From BS750m-G4 sp964472195 (GTDB lineage Bacteria > Bacteroidota > Ignavibacteria > Tepidaquicellales > Tepidaquicellaceae), in NCBI GenBank assembly GCA_964472195.1, contig CAYYJH010000067.1, positions 1 to 15,204 on the forward strand: a DNA stretch of 15,204 nt, in the 5' to 3' direction. Positions 14,528 through 15,204 of this stretch are shown here, piece by piece (within the stretch, counting starts at the first letter, position 1; every line of letters begins with the position of its first letter). The notes under the pieces were generated by a model. The model was not told where the DNA came from and searched no databases. It saw only the letters and a program-made list of their open reading frames with translations. A program made the translations under genes and the position numbers.

Positions 14528-15204
14528 ATGAAAGGTGACATTAAATATGAACCTATTTTAACACAAGAGCATAATAAGAGTCTTTGGTACTATGCATGGA
14601 AAAGATTGAGGAGGAACCGCCTCGCCATGTTAGGTCTGGTAACTTTGAGCTTACTTATTATTGTTGCACTTTCTGCTAATCTTATTTCACCTTTCGACCC
14701 TGACAGTCAAATTTTAGAATATGCTACTAAACCTTTAAATTTTAAAGGTGAAGTTTTAATAAAAAGAATAACAGAAAAAAATAAAGATGAGAACAAATAT
14801 ATTCCTATAAAAGGATTTCTATTTGAAAAAGATGAGAAGGTTTATTTTAAAGACTTTGATGGCATGGAACAGAGCATACCACGAAATGATCTTGTTGAAG
14901 GTTCGAGGGAAAACTGGAATAAAGAGCTTACGTTTTTACTCGGTACGGACAGGTTTGGGAGAGATGTTCTTAGTCGTTTAATTTTCGGAAGCAGGGTTAG
15001 TTTATCTGTTGGTTTAATATCGGAAAGTATAGCAATATTTATAGGGTTGGTTTTAGGAGCTATAGCTGGTTTTTTTAGAGGTACTGCTGATAAAGTTGTA
15101 ATGTGGCTTGTGAATGTTGTGTGGGCGTTTCCTTCCATACTATTTGTGATTGCAATTTCTGTTGTACTTGGAAAAGGATTCTGGCAGGCATTTGTTGCGA
15201 TTGG
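14528..15204 (+). CDS. dppC: Peptide ABC transporter permease, DppC-like, 3'-truncated, with long loop insertion
   Basis: The frame runs from ATG 14528 to the window edge, giving 225 residues without a stop. The N-terminus has the cytoplasmic WKRLRRNRLAMLGL entry (24-37) and membrane helix 1 (about 34-53), then ISPFDPDSQ (53-61). The diagnostic LLGTDRFGRDVLSRLIFGSR block is at 137-156, followed by VSLSVGLISESIAIFIGLVLGAIAGFFRG and helices 2-3. The EAA loop lies outside the window. In most DppC/OppC proteins roughly 25-35 residues separate ISPFDP from LGTD; here about 80 do. The extra part (about 68-132) is charged with beta-like alternation (GEVLIKRITE, KVYFKDFDGMEQSIP). It keeps the frame and is not a frameshift product. 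It pairs with the DppB-like subunit 16 bases upstream. Confidence 0.9.
   Translation, partial: MKGDIKYEPILTQEHNKSLWYYAWKRLRRNRLAMLGLVTLSLLIIVALSANLISPFDPDSQILEYATKPLNFKGEVLIKRITEKNKDENKYIPIKGFLFEKDEKVYFKDFDGMEQSIPRNDLVEGSRENWNKELTFLLGTDRFGRDVLSRLIFGSRVSLSVGLISESIAIFIGLVLGAIAGFFRGTADKVVMWLVNVVWAFPSILFVIAISVVLGKGFWQAFVAI

Overview
This is an AT-rich, gene-dense bacterial chromosome window in which every gene I can support lies on the + strand. It fits the Bacteroidota/Chlorobiota/Ignavibacteriota (FCB) group. The signs are a SusC-like/Bacteroidota-type TonB-dependent receptor plug, a PurN with the GGKGMFG variant seen in that group, the purH-mreBCD-mrdA-rodA gene order, frequent TTG starts with little Shine-Dalgarno sequence, and one good TTG-N20-TAnnTTTG promoter. 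A peptide ABC transporter of the Dpp/Opp type fits Ignavibacteria/Chlorobi-like lineages better than classical Bacteroidia. The lineage is an inference from recall; no search was run.

Layout: (1) bases 1-2214 hold the 3' part of a TonB-dependent outer-membrane receptor whose N-terminus lies outside the window. (2) Bases 2301-10930 hold a tightly packed run of eight genes: purN, purH, mreB, mreC, mreD, mrdA (PBP2), rodA and pyrF. A candidate promoter sits just before purN, no clear terminator lies inside the run, and gaps range from 1 to 96 bases. It combines the last steps of de novo purine synthesis and of UMP synthesis with the complete core of the rod-shape elongation machinery (cytoskeletal MreB, membrane scaffold MreC/MreD, transpeptidase PBP2, glycosyltransferase RodA). 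(3) Bases 11044-13476 hold a peptide-binding lipoprotein and an NlpC/P60 lipoprotein endopeptidase, closed by a clear intrinsic terminator at 13501-13540. (4) Bases 13585-15204 hold dppB-like and dppC-like permease genes, the second cut by the window edge and carrying an unusually long loop after its first membrane segment.

Together the window reads as an envelope-growth neighbourhood: wall synthesis (mre/mrdA/rodA), wall cleavage (NlpC/P60) and peptide uptake (binding protein plus permeases) with nucleotide genes attached. I found no mobile element, CRISPR array, rRNA or tRNA, and no clearly novel system. The points most worth checking are the purN promoter/start overlap, the coupling of nucleotide and elongasome genes, the DppC loop insertion, the terminator that splits the transporter cluster, and the A-tracts inside purN and pyrF.
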